Of a stretch of DNA of 64,000 bases, positions 16,514 through 26,371 are shown piece after piece. Origin of the DNA: Microbulbifer sp. VAAF005 (lineage in GTDB: Bacteria; Pseudomonadota; Gammaproteobacteria; Pseudomonadales; Cellvibrionaceae); assembly GCF_030012985.1 (NCBI RefSeq), contig NZ_CP120233.1:3591001-3655000 (forward strand), read 5' to 3'. A model generated the notes under the pieces. That model ran no database searches. It was not told the DNA's origin and worked only from the letters and a program-made list of their open reading frames with translations. Each line of letters starts with the position of its first letter. Within the stretch, counting starts at the first letter, position 1. Both the position numbers and the translations under genes were made by a program.

Positions 16514-17920
16514 ATGGCTAGCATATCTGGGGCCGGGTCTCGGCTGCCCTATATTTCTTTGGTCGCATTGATCTCGGCTTCCTTGAGCCTGATGGCAGCG
16601 GCACATGCTGAAAAGAAAATAGACTCTATTAGTTACCCAATAGTAGATACGGCACAGGTCCAATTTTTTGATGATAAGGATGTCATTCCCAAGCCAAAGC
16701 CCGGTGATGATTTCTTTGGTCAGGATGCCCAGTATTCTTTCAATAAGATGAATTACTCCCTGGCTAAAGATGGTCTTACTGTGGTTGATAATGTCACCGG
16801 TTTGATGTGGACCCAGAGCCCGGATTTAAACAGGGATGGTGAAGTTACCCCTGATGATAAGATCGCTTTCCGCGATGTTGGGGAATATGTTGAAAAATTG
16901 AATCAAGCGCGTTTTGGTGGCTATTCTGATTGGCGTCTTCCGACGATAAAACAACTATATTCCCTGATGAACTTCAGCGGTATTGACCCCGCCGGTCCAA
17001 GTGAGAGTAATGCTAAGCCCTTTATTGATACCCGGTATTTTGCATTCGCCTATGGTGATGAAGAGAGGGGCGAACGCACTATCGATGCCCAATTCTGGTC
17101 CAGTAATATTTACACGGGTGATGTATTCAGAGGATCACTTGCAGTATTCGGCCTGAATTTAGCAGATGGCAGAATCAAAGCTTATGCAATTCCTGGTGGT
17201 GGTCCGAGAAACTATGCTTACTTTGTGCGCGGCAACCAGGCTTATGGCAAGAATAAGTTTGTCGATAATAAAGATGGCACCGTTTCCGATCTGGCAACGG
17301 GTTTAATGTGGATGAAATCTGATAGCCGGAAAGGAATGAACTGGCAGGAGGCCTTAGCCTGGGCAGAGGAGAAAAATGCACAAAATTTCCTAGGCCACAG
17401 CGACTGGCGCCTGCCTAATGCAAAAGAGCTACAGAGTATCGTTGATTACCAACGTTCTCCAAATAAAACGACTTCTGCGTCTATTGATTCTATTTTCGAA
17501 ATCAGCTCTATCAAGAATGAAAGTAAGGAAAAAGATTTTCCCTGGTTTTGGACTAGTACAACCCATGTGAATAGTAGAAAAGCAGGAGCCTCTGCAAACT
17601 ACATTAGTTTCGGTCGAGCTATGGGGTATATGGCGGAGAAATGGGTAGATCTGCATGGAGCTGGGGCTCAACGAAGTGATCCAAAATCTGGACAATTGGA
17701 TGAGGTCGCTGTTTATAAGGATGGGGGATATCACATAAAAGGTTTAGGTAGACCGCAATCTGATGGTGATGGCCCTCAACGGCGCCCACCAATGCCTGAG
17801 CCCCCTTTCATGACTGATGGAAATATGCAGAGAGCTATGGGGCCTCCGCCAGGTGGGGCACCTGAGGATGCCATTAGAATTGATAACTATGTAAGACTTG
17901 TCAGGAATATCGACGGGTAG
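16514..17920 (+). CDS. Exported protein with two DUF1566 (Lcl-type) repeats
   Basis: 468 residues with a signal peptide (about residues 1-32, ending AAAHA). Two DUF1566 domains: the first has NVTGLMWTQSPDLNRDGE, GGYSDWRLPTIKQLYSLM, FWSSNIY; the second has ATGLMWMKSD, NFLGHSDWRLPNAKELQSIV, FWTSTTH. The first holds an EF-hand-like calcium loop (DLNRDGEVTPDDK). The C-terminus is Pro- and Gly-rich. DUF1566 proteins are surface or secreted and in some bacteria bind collagen-like partners; the function here is unknown. Transcribed alone after a long non-coding region, facing the L,D-transpeptidase cluster. Confidence 0.82.
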   Translation: MASISGAGSRLPYISLVALISASLSLMAAAHAEKKIDSISYPIVDTAQVQFFDDKDVIPKPKPGDDFFGQDAQYSFNKMNYSLAKDGLTVVDNVTGLMWTQSPDLNRDGEVTPDDKIAFRDVGEYVEKLNQARFGGYSDWRLPTIKQLYSLMNFSGIDPAGPSESNAKPFIDTRYFAFAYGDEERGERTIDAQFWSSNIYTGDVFRGSLAVFGLNLADGRIKAYAIPGGGPRNYAYFVRGNQAYGKNKFVDNKDGTVSDLATGLMWMKSDSRKGMNWQEALAWAEEKNAQNFLGHSDWRLPNAKELQSIVDYQRSPNKTTSASIDSIFEISSIKNESKEKDFPWFWTSTTHVNSRKAGASANYISFGRAMGYMAEKWVDLHGAGAQRSDPKSGQLDEVAVYKDGGYHIKGLGRPQSDGDGPQRRPPMPEPPFMTDGNMQRAMGPPPGGAPEDAIRIDNYVRLVRNIDG

Positions 17921-17951
17921 TCCGTACGGAGTTATTTATAGATAAGCTCCT

Positions 17952-19130
17952 TTAATTTGGATAGGGTATCTCTTTGTCACGATGATAAATATCAGGGCGG
18001 AATTGGGGGCGCCCATCCCTATCTATCCATGCTGTCATATAAACAATGTAAATACGGGGTGACCCCTTAACCTTTACATTCAGAGCATCATGCCCATTCG
18101 CTGCCTGTGCTACCCGAGTTCTATCCCAACCCTGGTCACGGAGAAGAAAGTACGCTAATTCTTCTGGTGCTTGTAGCCTTACGCATCCGTGACTTAATGC
18201 CCGCTGGCGAAGTTTAAACAGGCTTTGAGCTTGGGTGTCATGAAGAAAAATAGCCTGCTTATTGGGGATAACAAATTTCACTTTCCCCAGAGTATTCTCA
18301 GGGCCACTCAATTGCCTCAAAGTAGCGTGCCCACCGGCTGCCTTGGCAATAGTCTCCTCTGTAATAGGGGACGATTTACCGCTGCGATATTGCACTACTC
18401 GATAACCCCGCTTGTGCATGGCTGTTGGGTTGTGTCGTGCCTTGGGCAAAAGCTCGGTGACAAGAATACTTCGGGGGACTGTCCAGGTTGGGCTGAAAAC
18501 AATATTGGTTATCCGCGTGCGTAAATTCGGTGTGCGCGTACTGCTTTTTCCCACGACGGTTTTCATATCGAGAGCAACCGAACCATCTTCGATAAGCTGT
18601 AAGCGATAGTCGGGCACGTTGACAATTACATAGCGGTCATCTTCAGGGAGTTTTAGCTGTTCCCATCGGGATGCATTCAATTCCATTTGCTGAGCGCGCT
18701 CCATTGGCGAGACGGCCAAGGCTGCAAGTGTGTCTTCACCGGCGATGCCGGTAACGTTCAGTCCGTGACGTTCCTGAAAGCGCTCCACTGCTGCTTGGAG
18801 TGCACTGTCAAATCTTCGGGGATCTTTTTGCGGGGCGGAAAGCGGCCCGGGCTGACCGTGAAAATCCTTATAAAGTGCCAGCAAATTACGTAGTTGCAGG
18901 ACACGAGGGCCTTTGTCTCCGGGCTGTAAAGTTTTTCCCTGGGCAATCGGTCGCCAGTTTTTCGCTAACACTCGGTAGGCCTGAGCGGTATCGCGCAATT
19001 GCTGGGTCGAACTGATTGGCTCAATAATGACATCGGTCTGCCCAGTAAATGAAGCATTCAAAGGGCTGGCCGAGGCAATTACGAGGCTTATCAGTGCGGC
19101 GATGCCGAGCTGGAATGGGCCATTTGCCAT
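17952..19130 (-). CDS. L,D-transpeptidase, YcbB-like (copy 1)
   Basis: 392 residues. After an N-terminal signal or anchor (LGIAALISLVIASASPLNA), a peptidoglycan-binding domain covers about residues 60-150 (LQLRNLLALYKDFH, FQERHGLNVTGIAGEDTLAAL). The YkuD catalytic domain has YVIVNVPDYRLQLIEDG, FSPTWTVPRSILVTELLPKA, FLHDTQAQSLF and the catalytic SHGCVRL with Cys near residue 316. It forms 3-3 peptidoglycan cross-links or attaches lipoproteins in the periplasm. It lacks the N-terminal scaffold of E. coli YcbB (615 residues). Last of three tandem copies. Confidence 0.92.
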   Translation of the reverse strand: MANGPFQLGIAALISLVIASASPLNASFTGQTDVIIEPISSTQQLRDTAQAYRVLAKNWRPIAQGKTLQPGDKGPRVLQLRNLLALYKDFHGQPGPLSAPQKDPRRFDSALQAAVERFQERHGLNVTGIAGEDTLAALAVSPMERAQQMELNASRWEQLKLPEDDRYVIVNVPDYRLQLIEDGSVALDMKTVVGKSSTRTPNLRTRITNIVFSPTWTVPRSILVTELLPKARHNPTAMHKRGYRVVQYRSGKSSPITEETIAKAAGGHATLRQLSGPENTLGKVKFVIPNKQAIFLHDTQAQSLFKLRQRALSHGCVRLQAPEELAYFLLRDQGWDRTRVAQAANGHDALNVKVKGSPRIYIVYMTAWIDRDGRPQFRPDIYHRDKEIPYPN

Positions 19131-19186
19131 ACTGATAACTCAGTAGTCCCTATAGCTCTTATTCCGCTTCACTCCGTCACCTCCTA

Positions 19187-20410
19187 TTACTGATCCCGGT
19201 TATAGATATCCGGCCGAAACTGAAGCTGCCCATTTTCATCGATCCAGGCAGTCCAGTAAGCGATATAAACCGGTAGGGGATTTTTAAGGGCAACGCCATG
19301 GGTGCGACCACTTCCCAGCGCGCGATTGATGCGAGCATCACTCCACTTGTTTTGCTGGGCTAACATCATGCGAGCAAACTGCAATGGTTTTTCCAGGCGA
19401 ATACAACCGTGGCTAAAGGCCCTTTGGGATTTTTTAAATAAGTGCTTGCTATTTGTGTCATGGAGAAAAATGGCCTGCCGATTGGGGATAACAAATTTCA
19501 CCCTTCCCAAAGCATTTCCCGGCCCGCCTTTTTGTTGCAGTGAAACTTGTCCTCGACGTACTGCAGCCACATTTCCACGAGTAAAAGGCACCGATCTGCC
19601 TCGATGATTCATTAGGCGATAACCTTTTGCCCTGAGGGCGGAACTGCCCTTGGGTAAAAGTTCCCGCAGCGCAATACTGGGCGGGACACGCCATACAGGA
19701 TTAAATTCCAGTCGCGTCATACGGGTAGCGATTTGCGGTGTTTTGTGTTTTGGTTTTCCCACAACCACACGCATACGGAATTGCTCTTTATCGCCCTCAA
19801 TTAGGCGCAAATTAAATTCCGGGACATTCACGATGATATAGCGAGGCCCTAAATCCTTGGGGAGTTGTTTCCAGCGTTCAATATTGGCTGCCAGAATTTT
19901 GGCAACTTTATCTGGCGGGGTATTGAGTCGACTCCGGGTTCCCTCATCAACCAGTGCCGTTTGCTTTAATCCGTGACGTTTCTGAAACCGTTTAACGGCC
20001 TGCTGCAGTTTTTTGTCGTAGACATCTGCTTTAGAAGTATCTGCTCCGTACTCTTCGGGGTGGTGATCACCATAGAGCATAAGCAGGCTTCTCAATTGCG
20101 CAACCCGGGGACTGCGACTGCCCGGTGCGATAGGTTGTCCAGCACTGAGCGGTTTCCAGTAGTTACCTTGTGCCAGGGTTTGGTAGCGTGCTAACGCTTC
20201 GCTGAGTAGGGAAAATTGCCTGCCCTGAGGTAAAAAAGGATCGCGACTGCCGATCAAGTCAGGTTCGACGGTATCTTTAGCTTCGGCGATTATTTGTGGT
20301 GAGTGAATGCCTAACGATATTGCTATGGCAATCGCAGCGGCACTCGCCCGGAGGGAGGTTAGTTGGTTGCGTGGCAAAAAAGCGCAAAGTGAATTGTTGG
20401 CAGCACCCAT
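19187..20410 (-). CDS. L,D-transpeptidase, YcbB-like (copy 2)
   Basis: 407 residues. Same layout as copy 1: an N-terminal membrane or signal segment (about residues 18-40), a peptidoglycan-binding domain (LRSLLMLYGDHH, FQKRHGLKQTALVDEGTRSRL), and a YkuD domain (YIIVNVPEFNLRLIEGD, FNPVWRVPPSIALRELLPKG, FLHDTNSKHLF) with the catalytic SHGCIRLEKP (Cys near residue 336). It differs clearly from both neighbours, so the array is old or of mixed origin. 56 bases separate it from copy 1, and the two are probably one transcript. Intact. Confidence 0.92.
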   Translation of the reverse strand: MGAANNSLCAFLPRNQLTSLRASAAAIAIAISLGIHSPQIIAEAKDTVEPDLIGSRDPFLPQGRQFSLLSEALARYQTLAQGNYWKPLSAGQPIAPGSRSPRVAQLRSLLMLYGDHHPEEYGADTSKADVYDKKLQQAVKRFQKRHGLKQTALVDEGTRSRLNTPPDKVAKILAANIERWKQLPKDLGPRYIIVNVPEFNLRLIEGDKEQFRMRVVVGKPKHKTPQIATRMTRLEFNPVWRVPPSIALRELLPKGSSALRAKGYRLMNHRGRSVPFTRGNVAAVRRGQVSLQQKGGPGNALGRVKFVIPNRQAIFLHDTNSKHLFKKSQRAFSHGCIRLEKPLQFARMMLAQQNKWSDARINRALGSGRTHGVALKNPLPVYIAYWTAWIDENGQLQFRPDIYNRDQ

Positions 20411-20565
20411 AAGTCACCCCTGCAAGCACTGAGAAATCAGTGAGATTTATCACTGTGCTCACATTGATAACTTGTGACTGATAGTCTTTAAATAATTTTC
20501 AGGAATGGTGCTGCTTAAGAATGGCTAATTAATGGAATAACACGCTCAATAATTCCCTGGTTATA

Positions 20566-20595
20566 ACCGGGGCGACGTATAGCCGCCCCGGTTTC
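20566..20595 (-). terminator. Probable terminator of the third L,D-transpeptidase gene
   Basis: On the minus strand, directly after the stop codon: a strong stem, AACCGGGGCG paired with CGCCCCGGTT, then TATAACC. The T tract is weak, but position and stem strength suit a terminator separating copy 3 from copy 2. Confidence 0.55.
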
Positions 20596-20597
20596 TT

Positions 20598-22549
20598 TTA
20601 AAATTGATTATCGGTCAGTCCATCTTTGCCATAAATATCCGGGCGGAAGTTCAGGTTGCCCTGACCATCGACCCAGGCAGTCCAGTAGGTGATATAAACC
20701 TTCACCAATTGGGACATATCCACTTCCGTGGTTTCCTCTCCTGTGGTCAATTGATCGATACGCCACTGATCCCAATCCCCTTGGGGACGAAGTAGTGCTT
20801 CGGCCAAATGGCGGGGTTTTTCCAGGCGGATACAGCCATGGCTATAGCCCCGAGTGGTCAGGGAAAAAAGTTTGCGCGCGCGCGTATCGTGCAGGTACAC
20901 GTCGTGAATATTGGGGATTTCAAATTTGACACGTCCCAATATGTTTTCCTCACCACCCATTTGGCGCATCAGGTAGGAACCCGCACCTGCTGCAGATAGG
21001 TTTTGCGGGGTCAGGGGCAGTTTTTCCCCCTACCGCTAATCACCCGGTATCCCATTTTTTCCATACCCGCAGGGTTTTTACGAGCTTTGGGGAGTATCTC
21101 ATTCACCAGGATACTGCGCGGTACTGTCCAAGTGGGGTTAAAGACTACCTTGCTGACACGGGTGGTTATTTCAGGCGTTGCGTGCTTTTTCTTGCCGACG
21201 ACCACATTCATCGCCAGTTTGACCTGGTCGTTTTCCACGTATTTGAGACGATACGCAGGAATATTGACCTGGATAAAACGGCTGCCCAATTGTTCCGGCA
21301 ACTCTTCGCGGCGCTTGATATTCATTTCCACAATGCGGGCGCGCGCAGCTGGGGATAAGTTCAGGCGTTTGCGAGTTGAGCGACCGACAATACCATCTGC
21401 TCTCAGGCCGTGACGCTTCTGGAAGCGCACCACCGCTTGGTGAAGGCCCCGATCGAAGCGATTGCGATCAGTGCCACCGTAGCTGTAGTAAGACTGGTAA
21501 TCACCGTATAGGGAGAGCAGGTTGCGCAGGAGGCCCACATGTGGGTGGCGTGCACCCATGGTCATGGCGGGACCCGCCGGGATCGGACGCCAGCGACCGC
21601 TGGAAGAAATCTTGCGCAGCCGTTGAAGTTCACCGCGCAGCGCTCTTACATCGTTGCCATAGGGCCGGTTTTCCTCGTAGTAAGGCCCCTCACTGTTTTC
21701 AGATCTCACCGGTGGGGCGGCAGTATTTGACCGCCCCTGGTTGTAATAAACGCGACTGCCAGAACCCGAGCCACTATTGTTGTCCCGATAGGAACGGTAT
21801 CGGCTGCGCTCATAGGTGCGAGTGCTACCGGAATAATTGCGTCCTGAGTAATTGCCGGAAGTATCCGCATTGTATTCCCGCGAGTAATAGCGGCTGCGTA
21901 CATTGCTGCCGAGATTGGCTGCGCGATCATATCCGCGGAAGTACTTGCGTCCGCTGGGTTCACTGGAAGCCTGCTGTTGAGCGGTGCTGGTAGCAACCAA
22001 GCGGAAACCTTCGCTATCCCGCAGAACCGGTGTGACACCCCGGCGCGGGCGGGTTTTGGGCTTGAGCCTGTCCAGCTGGGTATCTTGCGCGTAGGACACA
22101 AAGGCATCGGTCAGTAAGATATCCAATACGGCTGCCATCTGCAGACGTTGTGGAGTATCGCGGAGGGTGCGATCGAAGTACCCCAGGTGGTAGCGGTAGT
22201 CGACCATGCTGCTCGGATTGCCGGAGCTGGCAGCTGTGAGTTGTTTCAGCAGGTCATTGGCACTATCACTTAGGCTGTAGTTATCGAACCAAAGCAAGCG
22301 GTAATCCGTGCGCTGGTAGATCTTGCGCACAGCGGCGGGGTTGAAAATGGGGTCCTGGGCTGGCCAGGCATCAGGGTTTTCCTCTAGCCAGTGCACTAAA
22401 TGAGGGCGAACAGCGTTCTCCGGTAAAACGGGTACGGTCTTCTGGTTTGCTGCGAAAGCATAATAAAGAATGAAGACACAGAGGCTACCCAGTGTCAGCA
22501 GTGGAAGTACAGATTTGCGTCTACGATGCTCGGGGTTGAAATACGACAT
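20598..22549 (-). CDS. L,D-transpeptidase, YcbB-type (copy 3; one apparent frameshift)
   Basis: About 650 residues after repair, close to E. coli YcbB/LdtD (615). An N-terminal anchor (LPLLTLGSLCVFILYYAFA) is followed by the YcbB scaffold region (YRLLWFDNYSLSDSANDLL), then an unusual Arg/Ser/Tyr/Gly-rich insert at about residues 200-280, a peptidoglycan-binding domain (FQKRHGLRADGIVGRSTRKRL) and YkuD (NPTWTVPRSILVNEILPKA, YLHDTRARKLF, YSHGCIRLEKP). The frame breaks at the C5 run 21026-21030 (G5 in the gene); one more G gives SGRGEKLPLTPQNL and continues to the stop at 20598. Most likely a sequence error. First gene of the transpeptidase row. Confidence 0.88.
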
Positions 22550-22963
22550 GGTACCTCAGCGATTCTGCGGGGGCCCGGTGCGATATTTTGGAAAATGCCG
22601 GGCGCCAGATCGTTCATACCTTCCCAACCTGTGGCGAGCCCATCCAGATACTCAGGGATATTATCGGTGACTCGCACGTGTCATGCGTCCCGCGCGACTT
22701 CCTTTTATTAAGACTGCTGTCGGTGTCCTGCTTGCGCGAAACTCAACCAACTTCAGTCTGTGAAAGTAAGTATGGCAATAAATGCAAAATTTGCTTGGCG
22801 CTTCATTCTTTTTAGAGTAGGGATTTGCGGATGATGAGTTTTGCGTCAAATTTTTCGCCCGTGGGTGAAAATGGGGCGAGTTTACTGGGGCTTTTTTAAA
22901 TATGGTGCAGAGGCTTGCACAAAAAGTTATGCACAATTTGTCTGCCATCAGGATTAACCCCGC
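22550..22963. other. Intergenic region upstream of the third L,D-transpeptidase
   Basis: About 410 bases between two minus-strand genes. Short open frames on both strands have no protein-like composition. The AT-rich part near 22770-22930 probably holds the promoter of the transpeptidase gene. I see no defined operator or RNA element. Confidence 0.4.
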
Positions 22964-23785
22964 TTAATTGGGCGACTGGGTAGTGAGGTAGCGCAGGGGG
23001 CCACTTTGATTGCCGTTTATAAAAGTTTGCTCCCAAAGTTGGCCACACCCCCTCTGGTCGATGGTGATCACGGTACTCGCGCGGGTGCCGTAGCCTCCAT
23101 TGCGAAGCATTGGTTCTGTCGCCGAGCTATCGGCATCAATTTGAATGAATATCGGAGAGAGTGCCCGTTCAATCTCCAGTGGTAGCCCGGTATGAGGGAG
23201 TTGTTGGTCCGGCGCGCGGGTACGATCTTTGAGCAGTGCCAGTGCTGGCTCCACAAAGCTCTCGATTGTTACCAGTTGGTCGGCCGCAGGTATTATTTCT
23301 GCCAGCCCCGCTTTGCCCCTTTCCACCTTTGGCCAGGGCTCGTCCGGCGCTCCGTTGGAGATACCGTGAATGCCCGGTTCAAAAGTAAATGGCTTGTGCC
23401 GGTTCCCGGTACAGAAGAGAGTGTTTTGATTCTGAATATCAAACAGCAGGGCGTTAAAGCCTCGATATTGCTGGGATTCCAGGTAGTGGATGAAATGTTC
23501 AGGGCTAATTTGTTGGCTGAGGAATTTCTGCGGTATTTCTCCGCGGGAAAGCGCTCCTACAGGTTCCGGTGTCCCAGGCTCCCGGATATTGGTTACAGCC
23601 GCGACCCGGCCGGGGGATACGCCGGCCCAGGTTCCCTGAGCTTCAAGGTCTCTACCCGCAATTAGCCCGGTCCCGGGCCAGTGCTCCGCTGCTGCGGTTG
23701 GCCTTTGATAGAACTCATCCCGATTGGCGATCAACAGCAGAGGGTATTTCGGGTGGCATTGATAGGCGAATAGCAGTAGACACAT
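22964..23785 (-). CDS. NRDE/TANGO2 family protein
   Basis: 273 residues from ATG 23785, chosen because the family begins MCLLLFAYQ with Cys in second place; the frame is open seven codons further upstream. The hallmark NRDE appears as LLIANRDEFYQRPT, followed by HWPGTGLIAGRDLEAQGTWAG and AAVTNIREPG. The family (DUF833) is linked to haem or lipid handling in eukaryotes; bacterial function is unsettled. It lies divergently from lgt with about 90 bases between starts. Intact. Confidence 0.88.
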   Translation of the reverse strand: MCLLLFAYQCHPKYPLLLIANRDEFYQRPTAAAEHWPGTGLIAGRDLEAQGTWAGVSPGRVAAVTNIREPGTPEPVGALSRGEIPQKFLSQQISPEHFIHYLESQQYRGFNALLFDIQNQNTLFCTGNRHKPFTFEPGIHGISNGAPDEPWPKVERGKAGLAEIIPAADQLVTIESFVEPALALLKDRTRAPDQQLPHTGLPLEIERALSPIFIQIDADSSATEPMLRNGGYGTRASTVITIDQRGCGQLWEQTFINGNQSGPLRYLTTQSPN

Positions 23786-23873
23786 GGGGATCTTCCCTAG
23801 GGGCAAGCTGCCCTTCCACAGCGGGGGGCTTTACGACCATAATACGCCCTTTATTAGCAATCGCGATTCCCCC

Positions 23874-24725
23874 ATGCTGACCTATCCCGAAATTGACCCG
23901 GTAGCCTTTGCAATAGGCCCCTTAAAAGTGCACTGGTATGGGCTGATGTACTTGGCTGGCTTTGTCGCGGCCTGGTGGTTGGCATTGCGCCGAAGTGCCA
24001 AACCCTGGTCACCGGTCATTAAATCCGAAGTTGAGGACTTGATTCTCTACTGTGCCATTGGTGTCGTTATCGGTGGCCGCTTGGGGTATATGTTCTTTTA
24101 CAACTTCCCCCAGTTGCTCGAAGACCCAATATCACTGATCCGGCTGTGGGAAGGGGGAATGAGCTTCCACGGCGGGCTGATAGGGGTAATGTTGGCCACG
24201 GCACTCTACGCGCGCAAAATTGGTACAACCTTCCCTGCTCTAATTGATTTCGTCGCCCCCTTGGTGCCCATCGGTCTTGGGCTTGGGCGGATCGGTAATT
24301 TTATTGGCCAGGAGCTTTGGGGGCGTGAAACTGAAGGCCCTTGGGGCATGGTCTTTCCAAAGGACCCGGACCTTCTGATCCGGCACCCATCCCAGCTGTA
24401 TCAAGCCTTCCTCGAGGGGTTGGTACTCTTTGCGCTGCTCTGGTGGTTCTCCAGTAAGCCGCGTCCTCGACTCGCGGTGGGTGGTATGTTCGTGATGCTC
24501 TACGGTGTATTCCGCTTCCTGGTGGAATTTGTCCGGGAGCCCGATGGGCATATTGGTTTTGATTTATTTGGATGGATGACTCGTGGGCAGCTTTTGAGCC
24601 TGCCGATGATTATTGCCGGCATGGCATTGCTGGTGTGGAGTTATAAGACTCAGCCGCTTCCCGAGGGAAGAACTGAGAAGAAAGGTAAGAAAGCAGGGTC
24701 TTCCCGAGTTAAAGGCGGAGCATAG
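23874..24725 (+). CDS. lgt: Prolipoprotein diacylglyceryl transferase Lgt
   Basis: 283 residues from ATG 23874 (MLTYPEIDPVAFAIGPL, the normal N-terminus; the frame is open 30 codons further up). An integral membrane enzyme that moves diacylglycerol from phosphatidylglycerol onto the lipobox Cys of prolipoproteins. About seven membrane segments, with the family motifs GGRLGYMFFY, SFHGGLIGV and the signature GRIGNFIGQELWG; YGVFRFLVEFVREPD near the end. First of a tight lgt-thyA-folA operon; the stop is 6 bases before the thyA ATG. Intact. Confidence 0.96.
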   Translation: MLTYPEIDPVAFAIGPLKVHWYGLMYLAGFVAAWWLALRRSAKPWSPVIKSEVEDLILYCAIGVVIGGRLGYMFFYNFPQLLEDPISLIRLWEGGMSFHGGLIGVMLATALYARKIGTTFPALIDFVAPLVPIGLGLGRIGNFIGQELWGRETEGPWGMVFPKDPDLLIRHPSQLYQAFLEGLVLFALLWWFSSKPRPRLAVGGMFVMLYGVFRFLVEFVREPDGHIGFDLFGWMTRGQLLSLPMIIAGMALLVWSYKTQPLPEGRTEKKGKKAGSSRVKGGA

Positions 24726-24731
24726 CAGTAG

Positions 24732-25565
24732 ATGAAGCAGTATCTCGATCTAATGCGCCATGTGCGCGATAACGGCACCGTTAAAGGTGACCGCACCGGC
24801 ACTGGTACTCTCAGTGTATTTGGCTATCAAATGCGCTTTAATTTGGCGGAGGGTTTTCCGCTGATCACCACTAAAAAGTGCCATTTGCGCTCGATTATTC
24901 ACGAACTTATGTGGTTTTTGCAGGGGGATACCAATATCCGCTATCTCCAGGACAATAAGGTGCGGATTTGGGATGAGTGGGCGACAGAGGACGGGGATCT
25001 GGGCCCTGTATATGGCCATCAGTGGCGCTCCTGGCCCACTTCGGATGGTCGCCAGATCGACCAGATTGAGCAGTTGGTACACCAGTTGAAAACCCGCCCG
25101 GACTCCCGGCGATTGATGGTTAGCGCCTGGAACCCTGCGGATCTGCCAGATGAAGGTGTTTCACCTGCTGATAATGCCCGTGAAGGACGCATGGCCCTGG
25201 CTCCCTGTCACGCCCTGTTCCAGTTCTATGTCGCTGACGGCAAGTTGTCCTGCCAGCTGTACCAGCGAAGCGCAGATATTTTCCTGGGGGTGCCTTTCAA
25301 TATCGCCTCATATAGCTTGCTGACCCTTATGCTGGCACAGGTATGTGGTTTGCAGCCCGGCGACTTTATTCATACCTTTGGCGATGCTCACCTCTACTCG
25401 AACCATGTGGAGCAGGTCGAGCTGCAATTGCAGCGCGATCCACTGCCTCTGCCGCAAATGCACCTGAACCCAGAAGTCAAAGACCTGTTTTCTTTCCGTT
25501 TCGAGGACTTTGAGCTCAAGGGTTACGAAGCCTATCCACATATTCCGGCACCCGTAGCGGTTTAA
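24732..25565 (+). CDS. thyA: Thymidylate synthase ThyA
   Basis: 277 residues; E. coli ThyA is 264. Converts dUMP and methylene-tetrahydrofolate to dTMP and dihydrofolate in the cytoplasm. Landmarks: [35 protein letters not shown], the catalytic Cys in [33 protein letters not shown] and [16 protein letters not shown] short insert ([14 protein letters not shown]) lies before the catalytic loop, as in many gammaproteobacteria. Paired with folA, which recycles the dihydrofolate it makes. Confidence 0.98.
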   Translation: MKQYLDLMRHVRDNGTVKGDRTGTGTLSVFGYQMRFNLAEGFPLITTKKCHLRSIIHELMWFLQGDTNIRYLQDNKVRIWDEWATEDGDLGPVYGHQWRSWPTSDGRQIDQIEQLVHQLKTRPDSRRLMVSAWNPADLPDEGVSPADNAREGRMALAPCHALFQFYVADGKLSCQLYQRSADIFLGVPFNIASYSLLTLMLAQVCGLQPGDFIHTFGDAHLYSNHVEQVELQLQRDPLPLPQMHLNPEVKDLFSFRFEDFELKGYEAYPHIPAPVAV

Positions 25566-25574
25566 GGAGCAGTA

Positions 25575-26084
25575 ATGACGGTTTCTATTGCTTTGATCGC
25601 GGCGGTTGCTTGTAATGGTGCTATCGGCAAGGACAATGAGCTCCCTTGGCGCATCTCCGGCGATTTGCAGTTTTTTAAGCGGACCACCATGGGGAAGCCA
25701 GTAGTAATGGGACGAAAGACCTTTGAGTCTATTGGTCGACCACTGCCGGGGCGCGTAAATATTGTCATTACGCGTAATACAGATTGGGTTGCGGATGGCG
25801 TTGAGGTGGTCCAGTCTCTGGACAAAGCCCTGAGTCTGGCTCAAGACAGTGCCAAAGATAGCGGGGCAAGCGAAGTGATGGTCATTGGTGGAGCACAAAT
25901 TTACCGCCAGGCACTGCCGCTTGCTACCCGTTTGTATATCACTGAAGTAGACGCAAAAATCGACGGGGATGCTTTCTTTCCCGATATTGATGACTCTTGG
26001 GTCGAGTCGGTACGCGAGTGTTACCCGGCCTCAGACAGGAATGAGTACAACTACTCATTAGTCCAATATGACAGATTTAAATAA
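25575..26084 (+). CDS. folA: Dihydrofolate reductase FolA
   Basis: 169 residues. Reduces dihydrofolate to tetrahydrofolate with NADPH. Landmarks: AAVACNGAIGKDNELPWR (Met20-loop region), the active-site acid in ISGDLQFFKRTTMGKPVVMGRKTFESIG, VIGGAQIYRQAL, and the C-terminal strand YSLVQYDRF. The start lies 9 bases after thyA with GGAG, so it is translated from the same message. Length and motifs normal. Confidence 0.97.
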   Translation: MTVSIALIAAVACNGAIGKDNELPWRISGDLQFFKRTTMGKPVVMGRKTFESIGRPLPGRVNIVITRNTDWVADGVEVVQSLDKALSLAQDSAKDSGASEVMVIGGAQIYRQALPLATRLYITEVDAKIDGDAFFPDIDDSWVESVRECYPASDRNEYNYSLVQYDRFK

Positions 26085-26371
26085 AAACAATTTGATCAAA
26101 AGTTGATCGATCTGTTAAATTCTCCAACAGCTTACACAAGGAACGTCGCCGCGAATGTGTGCAAGTGACCCGGGGATGTTACCCAAGTGTTACCTTGCTA
26201 CCCAAGCGGGCCGATGCTGGCAATCGGCATTTGAATAATCAAATCGGCTGTTTACAATGTGCGGCTCTTAGCTGTCTTCTAACCAATGTTTTTAAAACAA
26301 AAGGACACCGCGTTGTGGCAGCTAACTCATCGCGACCATGTTGTGAAATATTGAACCCACTGGGGGGTCTA

